Below are positions 11,599-24,400 of a stretch of DNA of 64,000 bases, one piece after another. The position numbers were made by a program, and so were the translations under genes. Position 1 is the first letter of the stretch, and each line of letters starts with the position of its first letter. The notes below the pieces were generated by a model. That model was not told the DNA's origin. It searched no databases and saw only the letters and a list, made by a program, of their open reading frames with translations. Source of the stretch: Lepas anatifera (taxonomy: Eukaryota; Arthropoda; Thecostraca; Lepadidae); contig JAOTON010000317.1 of NCBI GenBank assembly GCA_034440635.1, positions 62,001-126,000 of the forward strand, in the 5' to 3' direction.

Positions 11599-14154
11599 CA
11601 GGGGCGCAGCCAGAGCTTTGGCATGGGAGAGCAAACCACCTTTGAGGGACACCCCGGGAGAGAAAGGGCACTTCTAACGTAACCTAAAAATCTTACTATA
11701 TCTTAGTTAATATCAAATTTTGGGTACCTTTAGTCCAAGAAAAATGCAAATCAAGCATTGCCGGAGAAGGAAAACTGAATTAAAATCAGAAAAAGAAAAG
11801 TGTCATCGAAATCTCATGAAAATAGCCAGAACAAGACTTTTTGGGATAGATTCAAGGACAAATCAGCCAACTCATGCAAGTAATTTACATCAGAGAAATC
11901 AGCGGAGCCTGTGATATCTGTCACTATGTGCAAGATAAGACATATTGGAGTAGAAAATTCATTTGTTATGCCCACTGGTTTTGTCGTGACGAGTGAGCCC
12001 TGGTTGAACGCGGATTAAGTTCCTCGGCTCCCACAATGGTCGTGGGAGGAGGTGTAGCATGGTGACATTGGACGAATACAATTTTTTTGCCGGAATAATT
12101 TGGAAGATACCTTTTTAACGCGTTTAAAAGTTCCATATTTTCAAGGATCGGTCCCAGTTGGAGTAAAGAAAAAGTAAACAGGCTGGTTGTTTGGATGGGG
12201 ATGATGTGCCAGGGCTGAAAATTGTGAAAAACTAGTTCTTCATTCATTTAAATTAATTAGTAGAAATCCTGGTCCAGGGGACTATGCTCTGAGCTCAGGG
12301 GCACATGTCTTTTTATCACCCCTCCCCACAATCCACCAGTATATTAAGCAATTTATTTAACCCGGGGTGCCTAGGCATCACAAGCCTTTTTAGCAATGAT
12401 GGCTCATTCCTCGTTAGCTCCATTTTACAAGGGGAGCTTGCGCTGTGTCCTTATTCCCCATGTATTCAAGACCAGCTCAGGGGCCCCCTAGTGTGGATCA
12501 GAGCCCTCCAGAGCAGCTGCCCCTCATTCCTACAGTTGTGCCCCCTGGGATTAGACTAGCCCCGTGACCCCCGAGGCGATGGGAGTTAGCCTTGTGTTCT
12601 CATTCTCTGTCTATTCAAGACCAGCTCAGGGGGCCCCTATGGTGTGGATCAGAGCCCCTCAGAGCAGTTCATGCTCGGCCCAGGACTAGACTATCTCAGT
12701 GGCCCCAAAGATGGGGGGTCATCAGACTAGCTCAATGGGCCGCAGATAGGCTCATAGGGCCTTGTACCATATTAGCTAAGGGGGCACCAGACTAGCTCAG
12801 AGGGCATCAGATGGGCTCAGGGGGCACAATGATGACACATAAAGCACCAGATCAACTCAGGGGGCATTAGTTTAGCTCAGGGACAATATACCTGCTCAGG
12901 AGGCACCAGATCGATCAGCTCGGGGCCCAGATAAGCTCCTAGTCCCCAGACCAGAGCAGGAGTCTAGATCAGCTCAGGGAGCACCATATCAGCTCAGAGA
13001 GAGTTCAAGGGATCAGCTCAGAGGTCTGCGATCAGCTCGGGGCACAGATCAACTTGGAGGTACTACATCAAGTCAGGATGCATTTAATCCGCCCAGGAAC
13101 CCCATACCAGCTCAGAGGCCTTCATCAACCTCAGTGGGCATAACTCAGCCCAGGGCCCCAGAGCTGCTGAGGAAATTACTTAATCAACTCAGGAGGCCCA
13201 GATCAGCTTGAAAGGCACCAGATTGGCCCGTGGGCACAAAACTAGCTCAGGGGCACTATACGAGCTCAGAGGGCATGATATGGGCACAGGAGGGAAAATG
13301 TTGGCTCAGAAGGCCCCAGATCGACTCAAGGGGCATTAGTTTAGCTCAGGGGAAAACATATCTGCTCAGGGAGAACCAGATTGATCAGCCCGGGAGCCCA
13401 GATCAGCTCCTAGCCCCCAGACCAAAGCAGGGGCATGGATCAGCTCAGAGAACACAAGATCAGCTCAGGGTGCACCAGACCAGCTCAGGAGGGCACCACA
13501 TCATCTTAGGAGACATCGATAACCAGCTCAGGGGCACCTGATCAGCTCAAGAGGCACCATATTGGCTCAGGGGACAGTATATTAACTCTGCGAGGCATGT
13601 GATCAGCTCAGGGGCTCAGATCAGCTCAAGGGGCACTAAAACAGCTAATAGGGCACCAGGCGAGCTCGGAGGCATCAAACTAACTCAAAGAGCATTAGCT
13701 AGGTTCAAGAGGCACAACTATTTGCTCAAGGGGCACCAGATTGACTCAACGGCCACCAGATCAGCTTAGAGTGCAAGTGATCAGCTCAAGTGGCCAAGAC
13801 CAGCTCAGTGGGCACCAGATGAGCTCAAGGGGCATCAGACTAGCTCCGCCGGTACGATTATTGGCGACGATGAGGCATTAGCTGGTCAGTGATGAGGCAT
13901 TGGTGGTCACGGATTACGTATCCATAATTTCCGGGGCGTTTGGAAAGGCGACTGAATGCCCTAGCTGACCAAAAAGGTACTAAATTGTAAAACAATAATT
14001 TTAATAGCTAAATGTGATCTAATGGCATCTAGGTTCGACGGCGTAGGGCAATAAATTTCGAGTTGCATAGCCCAAACGGGGTACACCGCCTTGCGATCAA
14101 AGGACACTCCGGCACCGATGGGGGGGGGTACGTGACCTCCTCGCTGCGCCCCTG
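11599..14154. mobile_element. hAT-like element with perfect TSD, nested
   Basis: CAGGGGCGCAGC starts at 11599 and the inverse, GCTGCGCCCCTG, ends at 14154, flanked by TCCACGAT at 11591-11598 and 14155-14162. The 2.56-kb element has unique left sequence (to about 12250) and then a tandem array. It sits 26 bp from the previous nested element inside the same host element. No transposase is seen. Confidence 0.88.
12280..13860. repeat. Degenerate tandem array, roughly 22 bp unit (AGCTCAGGGGGCACCAGAT)
   Basis: Units read CAGCTCAGGGGGCACCAGAT with many variants, becoming regular from about 12740. CAGGGGC recurs in each unit and also forms the start of the host element's terminal repeat. Higher-order repetition is visible: the block near 12830-13080 is echoed near 13310-13480. 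Confidence 0.9.
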
Positions 14155-14494
14155 TCCACGATTGAAGTGTATCGGTTTTGTGGGGTTAAATTTTACCTTC
14201 AGTATGGCAGAGGGGATGGAGATTGAAATGAAAGCAAAGGACTTCAAGAGAATGTGGCACCTTTATAACTTGATTTTAACTGAGATAGCTAAGTTGTATA
14301 GCATGCCGGAAATCCCGGTACTCTCTGTATCATTTGTCTTGAAACTCATCATCAGGTCAGGTCATCATCGTCATTGTTGCATCATCACTAAATAATCATC
14401 CGCAGGCTGATATTTATTTCGTTTCCCTGGGGAGCATTTAAAAAATCAAAACATTGAGCTTATTGCACATCTTTCAGAGAAATAATGGACCCTT

Positions 14495-14640
14495 CCATGA
14501 TTTTCGGCTAAAGGTTCCTCTAATTACACTAAATTTCAGGATTCAACCAAGGTGCCACATGCCCTTTAAAGGGCATGTGGCACCGTGGTCGAATCCTGGA
14601 ATTCATTGTAATTAGGGGTACTTTTAGTCGAAAATTTATC
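14495..14640. repeat. Long imperfect palindrome
   Basis: Arms of about 73 bp face each other around 14567/14568 without a spacer. The core GGTGCCACATGCCCTTT mirrors AAAGGGCATGTGGCACC perfectly. Outer arms match with a few changes (CTAATTACA against TGTAATTAG, GGATTCAACCA against TGGTCGAATCC). It may be a fold-back element or a stem-forming part of the outer hAT-like element. Confidence 0.85.
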
Positions 14641-15540
14641 GAAGTGACCATAGTTATATTATGGGTGGTAATTATAAACTACGGGTGGCACGAATCAGGG
14701 CGGAAGAGATAAGCTGGGACAAGGACGGCGGACTCCGGCGGGGGGGTCAGGGTGTGCAATTGCACACCCGGAAAAAAAGAGGGCGTGGAAAAGTATATTT
14801 TTGCACTCCCGGTTTTGGCTTCGTCCGGGGAAGCGCCCCCGGATTTGGGTGGCGCCCCCGGACGGCCAAGAAAACATCAGACATAAACACCGCCTACCTG
14901 AAGAGGAAGGGCCCTCTTGGCAAAATAAAAACAGTTTCAAATATGAATGGTGCCCCCTTTCATCAAAGGCATCCCATGGAGAGCAAATATACCCAATTTA
15001 TGGACTCGACGCATGGAAATGATTTCGACGCCCCCCCCGAGTGGGCGCCCCTAGGGAGCCAAAAGTGCCCCCTGGGGATGGAGGCGCCCCCTTCCCCTGA
15101 AAAGGAAAGCGCCCCCTCCCGAAAATATTGTATAACCGCCCGAAAATGGAATCCACCATCCCCGAGTTAGGGGCGGCAGTCATGAACCCAGGGCGGCTCG
15201 AATTAGAGCGGAAGTGATAAGTCAGGGATGGCGTTCATTAGCCGAAGCAATAGTGATGAGCTGGGGGCAGCATGAAACAGGGTGGCAGTGATAAGCTGGG
15301 GATAGCACTGGTGAGCCACTGGCAGCAGAAATGGGCGGGGTGCTGTTTGAATCAAAGCGGCAGTAATAAGTCAGGGTTTGGCAAGAATCAGGGTGGCAGT
15401 GATAGGTGGGAGACATCAGTGATGAACCATGGCGGCATAAACCAGGGTGGTAGTGATGAACCGGGGGAGACATGATCACAGTGGTAAGAAGGAGGCGGCA
15501 TGAATCAGGGCAGAAATGCTGAGCCGAGGGGTGACACATG

Positions 15541-15610
15541 TATTGGGGGTGCTCTCATTGTGATTAGGGGTGCTCGGACACCACAAATAGATTAAAAAAA
15601 TTCAGCCCTG
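15541..15610 (+). repeat. Internal copy of the outer element's right terminus
   Basis: GGGGGTGCTC-type sequence followed by AAATAGATTAAAAAAATTCAGCCCTG ends at 15610; its second half matches the 17690-17729 terminus. No left partner with the flank GCTGATAC is found, so it mirrors the situation at 8409. Confidence 0.6.
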
Positions 15611-16184
15611 GCTGATACTAAAAGAGTAAAAGCACGGCAGCAGCAGTCTACCATTTACTCGGCTCGGAGAATTCCTCCAATAGACAAACAGATAACGATT
15701 AGACGATTTTGGGCTGCTGTTTGCTTTCTGGAAGGGTGTTTTCTGTGAAAGACTGTGTGGAAACTGTGCGGACAGCTTGGCCTAAGTTTGACCAGTTTTG
15801 GGGGCCATGGCCGGACTGGTCTCCTCGGCAGTGATAAACCAGGGGCGGCAGTGATCAGCCGGGGGCGGCAGTGAAGATTCAAGGCAGGAAGTGTCTAACT
15901 AGAGGCCGCTCATATATGGGTTAATAAAAAACAGGGACAACATTGATCAGCCAGGGGCGGCGGGAATCAAGGCAGCAATGATTAATCTAGGCAGCAGTTA
16001 TGAACCAGGGAGACAGTGATCAGCCAGGGGGCGGCAGTGATGAACCAGGGGCGGCAGCGATGAGTCGGAGCGGCGCGCATTTGGGTCAAAATATGCCAGG
16101 GACAGCGATGAGCCAGAGACAGCATGAATTAGGGCGGCAGTGATAAACCAGGGGCGGCAGTGATCAGCCGTGAGACGGTCCATC

Positions 16185-16260
16185 ATCGTATTTGAGGTTT
16201 TAGAGCGCGCCAACATCTAGGGTCATACAGCGCCCATAACACTAACAAAATAGACAAATA
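16185..16260 (-). mobile_element. LINE/SINE-type 3' tail fragment
   Basis: GAGGTTTTAGAGCGCGCC-AACATCTAGGGTCATACAGCG-CCATAACAC matches the 3' tail of the LINE copy at 34909 and, less closely, the SINE family 1 tail. It lies between blocks of the tandem array. The 5' limit is not resolved. Confidence 0.55.
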
Positions 16261-17729
16261 GAATATTTCCGCACGAATTTTAAACAAGTCAGGTGGTAAA
16301 ACAGGCCAGGTTGTGAAAGTTGTATCAGAAGATTAAATAAAACACATAAAAGATGAAATGAAATACAAATACTGAAAAATGACACCGACATTTTCACACG
16401 GTATGCCAAAGTCAGAGACTATAGGTAACATGAAACTTGGCGTTATGTAAAACCTGAAAGACTACTAGGATGAATATAAGACATTAAAACTAACGCTCCT
16501 CAGATATAACATGATGTTAGTGATATCCACAGAAGGATGCTTCCCCAGAATGTTCACCGCCCAGATATCCCCAGGATGCTCACTGCCCCGGGAGACGGCA
16601 GTGATGAACCAGGGGCCGGGGCCAGGGGGCGCAGTTATCAGTCAGGGGGCGGCAGTGATCAGCCAGGGGCGGCAGTTATCAGCCAAGGGCCGAAATTTAT
16701 CAGTCAGGTGGCGGCAATGATCAGCCAGGGGGCGGCAGTGATCAGCCAGGTGCGGCAGTGGTCAGCCAAGGACGGAAGTTACCAGGCCGGGGGAAGTAGT
16801 GATCTGCCAGGGGGCGGCAGTTATCTGTCAAGAGCCGACAGTTTTCAGTCAGGGGGCGGCAATGATCAGCCAGGGGGCGGTAGCGGTCAGCCAGGGAGCG
16901 GCAGTTAGCAGCCAAGGGGCGGCAATTATCAGCCAGGGGGCGGTAGTAGTCAGCCAGAGGCGGCAGTTAGCACCCAAGGGGCGGCACTTGTCAGTCAAGG
17001 GGCGGCAGTGATCAGCCAGGGGCGGCAGTTACCAGCAAAGAGCCGGCAGTTTTCAGTCAGAGGGCGGCAATGATCGGCCCAGGGAGCGGCAGTTATCCGC
17101 CAGGGCAGCAATGATCAGTCAAGGGGCGGCTATAATCAGTCAGGAGGCGGCAGTAATCAGCCAGGGGGCGGCAGTGATCAGCCTGGGGAGGCAGTGGTGA
17201 ACGAGGGGCGGCAATGATCAGCCGGGGACGGCAAAGATGATTCGGTGGGCGACAGTGACTTAACAGGAGGGGCAAGTATATGGGTGTTAAAATAAACTGG
17301 GGTGTTTAGCCAGGGGCGGCAGTGATAAACCAGGGTGTCAGTGATCAGCCAGCTGATCAGTGATGAACAAAAGGCGGCAGTAACCATCCGGATGGGGGGG
17401 CGGCAATGATTAATTGCTGGCGACAGTGATCAGGCGGGGGCAACAGTGATGTGGCGGCATAAATCAGAGGAAATGATAAGTCAGGAGGCATTAATTAGCT
17501 GGAGGTGGAACCAATCAGAGTGGAAGTAATGAACCCGGGAAGGGAAAACTTGTGAGGGGCGGCACGAATCAGGGTGGCAGTGATGAGATAGGGTTACACT
17601 ATTCAGGGTAGCGGTGATAAGCCAGGGGCGGCACATGTATTGGGGGTGCTCAGCACATGATTGGGGGGTGCTCGAATTAGGATTGGGGGTGCTCGGGTTC
17701 CCCCAAAGAGATAAAAAATTACACCCCTG

Positions 17730-18114
17730 GGCAGAGGTCTGTCTCTAACTTGGTAGAAAACTGTATATATGACCTGGCCAAACTAACGATTTTGACGAGT
17801 TGCTTGACTGGAGGCTGCTTGACTTGAGGCTGCTTGACGAGTTGCTTGACTTGAACTGCGAGTAACTGTCATGAGGAAATGAAATTGCCGCCATCAGGTA
17901 GCTACATTAAAGCATCTCAGTGTATCAGATTTTCTGCTAATAAGATCGTTCCTCGGCATACCAGGGGTGTGTTTCACCGAGACCTTGCTACCAAGTTTAC
18001 AGCACCCTCTGAATGAAGAATTTTGAGAGTTTTGGTGAATGAAAACGAAATTTTTCCAGCCTTTCTTCCATTGTAATTGCGAGGGATTTATCTAAATTGG
18101 TAGTAGGTTTTTTT
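17730..18114. other. No gene seen
   Basis: Contains a short repeat GCTTGACTTGAGGCTGCTTGACGAG at 17815-17850 and otherwise unique sequence. Confidence 0.5.
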
Positions 18115-18468
18115 AGAAATTTTGTCCAAGTTGTTCTCAGTCCGACTGTTGGAGTCAGAGTCTCACTGAAGTCATCAAGAGACTTGTCACGGAGACCCCG
18201 ACCCCACCACCCGAACGAACAGCTCCCACAATGAAGGGTTGATTTAGAAACCAAAGCTTAACGTCTCACAAAGCACAGGGACGGCCGCCCCGCTCAGGTC
18301 ACCCTCTCACCAGTCAGTTGCCAGCCGATCTGTACGTTGGGTAAACTAATGAGTGCCGGAGCGTCTCAGAAGAACCGATCCCAAGCCTGGACATGCATTG
18401 CCACTGCATGCTTCTGAGCAGCGGGCCGGAGCCCAATGCTCTACCAGCTGAGCTACCGGGGCGGCAAG
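18115..18468 (-). mobile_element. tRNA-derived SINE (family 2)
   Basis: On the minus strand it begins GCCGCCCCGGTAGCTCAGC with A box TAGCTCAGCTGGTAGAGC and a B-box-like GGGATCGGTTCTTCTGAGA. An insert of several tens of bases between the anticodon arm and the T arm makes it longer than a normal tRNA. The non-tRNA body (GTGAGAGGGTGA, GGGGCGGCCGTCCCTG, TTCATTGTGGGAG, GGGTGGTGGGGTCGGGGTC) is shared with the copy at 54737. The tail is not poly(A). Confidence 0.8.
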
Positions 18469-20412
18469 TTTATTCAGAAAGTTCAATAGGAATAAATCAA
18501 ATCACTTGTGCTTGGACTATTTTCCTGTCCATTTCTCTATCCTGTTCGACGTTAATTATTTTCAGGTAAGGCATTCATTTCTAGTGACAGTATTTGGATT
18601 TCTATTATAAAGTTCAGAATTGTTTTCTTTATTTTATAGAGCTCATAAAAGTTAAACACTGCAGAAAGTTTATTTCAAACATCTTTGTCATTTCTTTAGT
18701 TACAAGTTTTTGAAAAATACATTAACTTTGGAGTATTTTGCAGAACTGGGAAACTATTACTTTACTTTCAATTTTTACTTCGTTTTTGTATCTAAGCAGT
18801 GCTACACAAACTAGGCTATTTGCAGAATTTTCACTTAGAATTGTAAACCTCGCATCTTTTGATATCCCGAACTTATAAATTTGGTAATTAATTTTCTCTA
18901 AAATTAAAGCTCCAAAGTACTAGAAATAGATCGACAGCTTTAAGGGATTGTTCCATTTTTGTTAAGCCTCCAAAAGTGTGCTCCTTATGGTGAGCACAAA
19001 TCTGAAAGGAAGTCATAATTTGCATAATAGTTTTGGCGTTGAAAGAAGTAAAATTACTGACGGAATGGAAATACAATTTTCATAATTTGCAAACTGAAAC
19101 CCTAGATCTGAGCCAAAACATAGACTCGCTCGTGGACCCACCAAATGAGACCCACCACGGACATTTTGGTGGCAATTTTTTACAGTCCATGTATCATATT
19201 CTAAAGCCGATCTTGATGTAGCAAAAACTGTATGTTCCCAACAAGTTTGGGCTACGAAATTTAGAAAAAGAGTACTTAAAATATATGACTGTCACAATAA
19301 ACTTATTTTGTGTAAGCTTATCTATGTCGTCAGGCACGAAAGGGTGGCTCGCTCGCTAGCTGACAGTTTTCATGAGTGGGAGGAGCTTAGAATTTAGACC
19401 AATCAAATTGCTGCAGCCATTGTAACTGGATGGAAAGGATCTCTTCTATATTTGAAAAGAGGTCTAACAGGTGCCTTCATTTTGAACCTAAAATCGCGCG
19501 GAACCTTAATCTAGGGGACTTCGAGTGAAATCAAATATTTCAAAGGTGACTTCTTGACGTGCTTTTCAAAACCACTGTTTCAGTCCAAACCCCAAGATAA
19601 ATTTGTAACACTCCCTTTGAGATTATAATTATTCCCTAAGAAACTTTATGTGAGCTGGAAAATACCTGATTGTAAAAGTGTGTGCATTTAAGAGCTCTAG
19701 CTTAAGAAAAATAAAGTTTGAAATACATAACTCCAAATTATGAGAAAGTGTTTCGGAATCTAAGAAATTCTCAGCCATCGGGCTAATTTACGGGCCCGTC
19801 CTATGGACCCGTAAAATGTTTAAGTCTCTGATGTCAGTTTTCAGAATAGGCAGCAACAACCATGAACGACGACGATAACAGAGGAGGAAAACTGTCAAAA
19901 TAGAAGCCGTTATACTTTGTCAGCGGATTCTGACATACAACGTGAGCGGCTTCTGACGTTATACTTCATCCATGATTTCTGAGACCATGGTAATCGTGCC
20001 CAATATTATTAATACAGTGATATTATAATAATTATTAATACAACGAATTGTCCACAGTATGCAGTCTGAGTCTTCAGATGTTTCTTTTGTCTCAGAATCC
20101 GTGCTGCGGCTAACATAAGAATACATGAATTTCTGCCAGTAAGAAAAATTGTCGTCTTCGTTATTGGCCAGGAAGCACCCTACCTGCGCTCTCTGCTGGT
20201 TTGCTTTGCCGAACAATGTTGGCCTGGGTCCAGCGGATGAGCATCAAACTGGTTCAGCAGCAGCTGTTGCTGACAGTTCGATGGCACACAAGCCAACAAC
20301 GCCAAAAACGCCCCAATTGTACCCGAGTCAAACGGGAAGGTGCACTTTAGGGAAGTGAAATTCTGCTTGGTATAATGAAATAGGGAATGTGGCCATGAAT
20401 GGTTGCCGAGCG
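18469..20412. other. Unique AT-rich sequence, no gene seen
   Basis: No coding frame, repeat family or strong signal is recognised. Short open frames lack codon bias or conserved motifs. Confidence 0.5.
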
Positions 20413-21471
20413 TTAACACGCACCCCGCAGGGGGCCCTGACATGACGTGCCCCGCTGGTGGGGGGGTGCGGCAGGCCCCTAGGTATTTACTCAGTGAAGC
20501 CCCTCTCCGTGTCTTATTTTCCAGGAAAGCTTAAGAAAAATTACGGACGGCGTTCGAAAGCTCTTGACCAGATAAAGAGAAACTATAGCAAGCATTCTTA
20601 TGTCAGGTAAATATTGAGGCCAGCATAGGTCAAAAAGGTTCCATAGCCTTACAACAAGGCAGTATACGTTTCCACCCCTAGATATTTACTGAGTGAAGCT
20701 AGACCAACTATTTATGCATCATTGAATTCCTGTAATTGTGGAAAATCGAATGATGTATAATATGACCTTGCTCGGTCAAATTGAGAAAATGACCTGACCT
20801 CGAGCTAGGTCAGGGTCACATGGTGACCTGGTATGCTTATGCTACATATCAATCGACTCGCCGTGCCAATATAAGCACAATGCAAACAAAATAAGAGCTT
20901 TATCTCAATTCAGTGAGAAATTATTAGGCAAAACAATCACTGTATGCCCCTGTCACCTGACATGACCTTTGAAAGGTTAGATGGTCAAATACTCAACTTT
21001 ATGGTCAAGATCATGGTAAGAATGCACGGTGTGTGGATTTTCAGCTTTATCTATCCAGTATTTACTGAAAACGAACCCTTTGAATTTTTCACCATAGACT
21101 TATAATGGGGTGACCAAAACAAATTGACCTCACCTTCGGTCAGTCATATCAAAATTCCGAGATAGCAGATTTTTGGACCCTAGTGACCTTATTATATTGT
21201 GGAAGTGATCGGTCGGTTGGCAAACTGATCGGTTGGCAGATGTTCCTTAGGCACAGCTTCAAACTCATGATTTTAGGTTTTGAGGTCGGGTCGCTTGACC
21301 TTGAATAGCTCCTTGACCTGACATGACCTGACCTAAAAAACTGGTCAGATGCGTAAAATTGATCAGGGATAAGATACTGTACGTTTTGTTGCTCTCCGTT
21401 TCTTTGTTTTTGCGTTATCTGCGGAAAACCAGGAGGAGGGCGAATTTCGCCCCCAGCGGGGCGCGTGTTAA
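20413..21471. mobile_element. TTAA MITE, long subfamily
   Basis: TTAACACGCACCCCGC (20413) and GGGGCGCGTGTTAA (ending 21471) give TTAA at both ends. The interior has TGACCT/AGGTCA half-sites (20790-20830, 20955-21010, 21280-21335). A related, SINE-bearing copy lies at about 54235-55975. Confidence 0.75.
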
Positions 21472-24400
21472 CATATCTGCTCACCGCGGCTAATCTGTGG
21501 CTTCGAGTAAAGATATGGATAATTTTTTCAGTATTTTCTTGGCGATTGAATTCAAAAGACGATAACCGAATACTTAGAATCTATATTGAGGATACTTTAT
21601 CAACAGCCGAATGGATGGAAAGTAATTTGCATTGTTCAAGAGGCAGGATCAAAAAGACACAGTCGTCACCACTTGATAATGCACACACGGCTACTTCTCA
21701 TTTAAAGGTCAAAATCATACGTCATCTTTAACACTTTGAAAACCTAAAAATAACACTTCCTATCGCATTGTTTTGATTTCAACTCTTGCATAAATAAACC
21801 GAATAAAAAATACTATACATACCATGAGAAAGCTTCATAGAACCTATTTGACCGAAAGAGCCTAACAACATGTCGATGAATACCTAGTATTTGGGTACAA
21901 CTATTGTCCTATATTCAACTCCGGCCTAAAAAAATAAACAGAAAATACCTTGCTGTAACCGGGAAGGATATCCAGGAATCAATTAATATAAAGTACCAAA
22001 AAGCATATACGCCCAAACCGAGAGTTCACAACGATTCTGACAGGGAATCCCAGATTGGGCAAGTACGATGTTCTCCCAATTACGGTTTGTATCTGCTTCC
22101 CTTAGCCTAACTTCTACCGCTTCTCTTACGGATCTTGTGTCCCTTTGAAACAATATTGACCTCAGGCGGGCTCAGATCCTTTCGACAACTATGTCTATGA
22201 CACGAGACGGCTGATTTTTTAATCTTCCCGTTCCGAATACCCCTATGTGTTCATCCACCCTCATCCCAGTGACCTACCAGATTTTCCCCGGTTATGTGGA
22301 CCCGCACTTGCATTTCAGTTAATGGACTACGTCTCTTTTTTCTTCCTTAGCTAGTGGGTCCTTCACATGTGTCAGCAGTAGATTTAGAGTGATTTTAGAA
22401 CTCCGAGCTTCTTTTGTATCAAGATTAGACAATACCCTCCGGATGTGCTCGTTGACCCTCTTAACGTAAGCTATAGAAGCTTTTTATTTTCTATAACTTC
22501 TTTTTCTTGTAAAGAAACTTCTATACCAACTTTTAAGTTCTTCATTTTCGATGAGATCAAAAGATTGATAACACTTGCCTGAAATGTCGCTTCCACACTC
22601 CCTACTCTTCAACTCTAGGATGTGGGCATCAGTGCCCTCGCAGTGGGATTTGGCTCACACCTGGGTCATTCCACCATAAATCGACCTAAAATTTCGTAAA
22701 ATAAAACCCTTCTATTTTTTATTCTCTACGAAATTGCTTTCAAGGGGGTTATAAGGGTTAAGAATCTAACCATGGCGCCAAAAATTATTTGAAAATTTGG
22801 TATGGCAGATATAGCCTCCGGCATTTTCCGGGGGTCACCATGTAGGTATTGTTTTGAAAGCTTATAGCTCTGCCATTTTTCTAATGATTGTAACGATATT
22901 TTACATTTTTTTACAATTTAACATATTTTAGTTTGGCTATCTTCGATTTTTATATTTCTGCAAAATTGATGTCATGACCTCGTGACCTAGTTTTTGAACG
23001 GTGACATTGACCCGCAGTACAGTGAAATTTATAAATTCTTATGAGAGAATTTTTAACTTTGGAATTACTCTTTCAAGTAAAGTAATAAAAATATGGCTTT
23101 CGCACTAAATATGATACTTCTTACTTCCGAAACATGATACTAGGTGTCACTATGGAGCTGTACCATCGTAACTCACGGTATGGTTAATGCCAGTGACGAC
23201 GGAACGTCCGAATTTAAGAGGGGCGCCACGGAATTTTCAACCGATTTCTTTCCCGCCGATTTTGACTTGACTTTTCTTGACTTGACTTGTACCCAATTTT
23301 GACTGTCGCGTGTCTGTCCCATCCACCCTCATTTTTGACCTGGGCTTATTAATAGCCATTGATATGGATGAGCACCGTGATGTTGAAATAAATAAATAAA
23401 CAAATAAACGCCATAGGGGGTGCTAACCCTTACACGTACAGGGGGGTGATGCAGCTCCTCTCAAGTTTTTCAAGAATTGAAAACGAGCTTCTTAAGTAGA
23501 GTCTTGAAATGTTGTATACCCTTTGACGCATTCATTGCGGACATCTTGCAAAGAATTTTTCCTACCCTTCAAGGTCACGGAGTTATGACCTCAAGAGTGG
23601 AGGCATGTTGGGGTCAGTTGGGCGGCTGTACCCATTTTCACATGAATGCTCCAGACTCTTATCGTTCTTTTGCATCATTTGCTCATGAACAGAATATTTT
23701 CTTCCAGCCTTCAAGGTTCATTTTTATCTGGTTAGACCTTTTATGAACTTTTTTGACATTCGATGACCTTTATTTGACCTTGCGTGATCTCAGTGATAAT
23801 TCTGTGTCGAATAACGACTACAGATGTTTCAATTCGGTATTTCTAAATGAGATGAACACCGAATTCATCCCATCACCCATCCCATCACAGCAACACCGAA
23901 CACACCACATCCCATCAAGTTCATTCGCATTGTCACCGAAGCGCAGTCTTGCTCATTTCTCCCCTCCCCGTTACCCCACTTCCAACCGGACGCGTCTATG
24001 CGGCGTACCGACTGCAGGCTGAGTGGCCGGCGACGGTATTGGGCTTGGTCTGCGGTGCTCGTTACTGATTTTACTCCGTAGCCTCCATTCTTTTTATTGG
24101 CTTTATATGTAGTTTAAGCAATGCTCTTTCACATGACGTTGTTTTGAAATCAACAAAAACATAGGAAATGTGTATGCTTATATTTGCAAAAGTTTGGAAT
24201 TATATTCCATACATATTCGTGTCAATTAATGTAATTAAGCTTCCATATTTGTATTTTTCAGACTTTTGTTATTATTTTCATGTAACCTCTTGAAGGAACA
24301 CCTTTAATTCTTGATTTAATGGCTAAGAACTCAAGCGAAAAGTCCGATGCATGCGTCCGATGCTGGATTTCCCAAGGCTATACCTCCGAAACTATTATCC

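Larger units (their letters stand above)
15181..17640. repeat. Degenerate tandem array, roughly 21-24 bp unit (GGCGGCAGTGATCAGCCAGG)
   Basis: Units of GGCGGCAGTGATCAGCCAGG fill 15181-15540, 15830-16175 and 16590-17640, separated by an internal right-terminus copy and by 16180-16590. The last block is the most regular. The unit carries CAGGGG, like the start of the host element. Open frames here (for example 16537-16908) are repeat artefacts. Confidence 0.9.
6685..17729. mobile_element. Outer hAT-like element of an 11-kb nest
   Basis: The left end is CAGGGGTGTAATTTT followed by CTTTGGGGGTGCTC (6685-6721). The right end is its inverse, ending at 17729 (ACACCCCTG, preceded by CCCCCAAAGAG). Flanks GGTAGAGG (6677-6684) and GGCAGAGG (17730-17737) match at 7 of 8, consistent with an old hAT 8-bp duplication. 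The element proper is 6685-6942, 11573-11598 and 14155-17729, because two other elements were inserted. It encodes no transposase; its own interior is mainly the 15181-17640 tandem arrays. Confidence 0.6.

Noticed and set aside
12740..17640. CRISPR-like arrays of about 22-bp repeats
   Set aside because: Repeats are contiguous and degenerate, with no unique spacers, no cas genes and a eukaryotic context.
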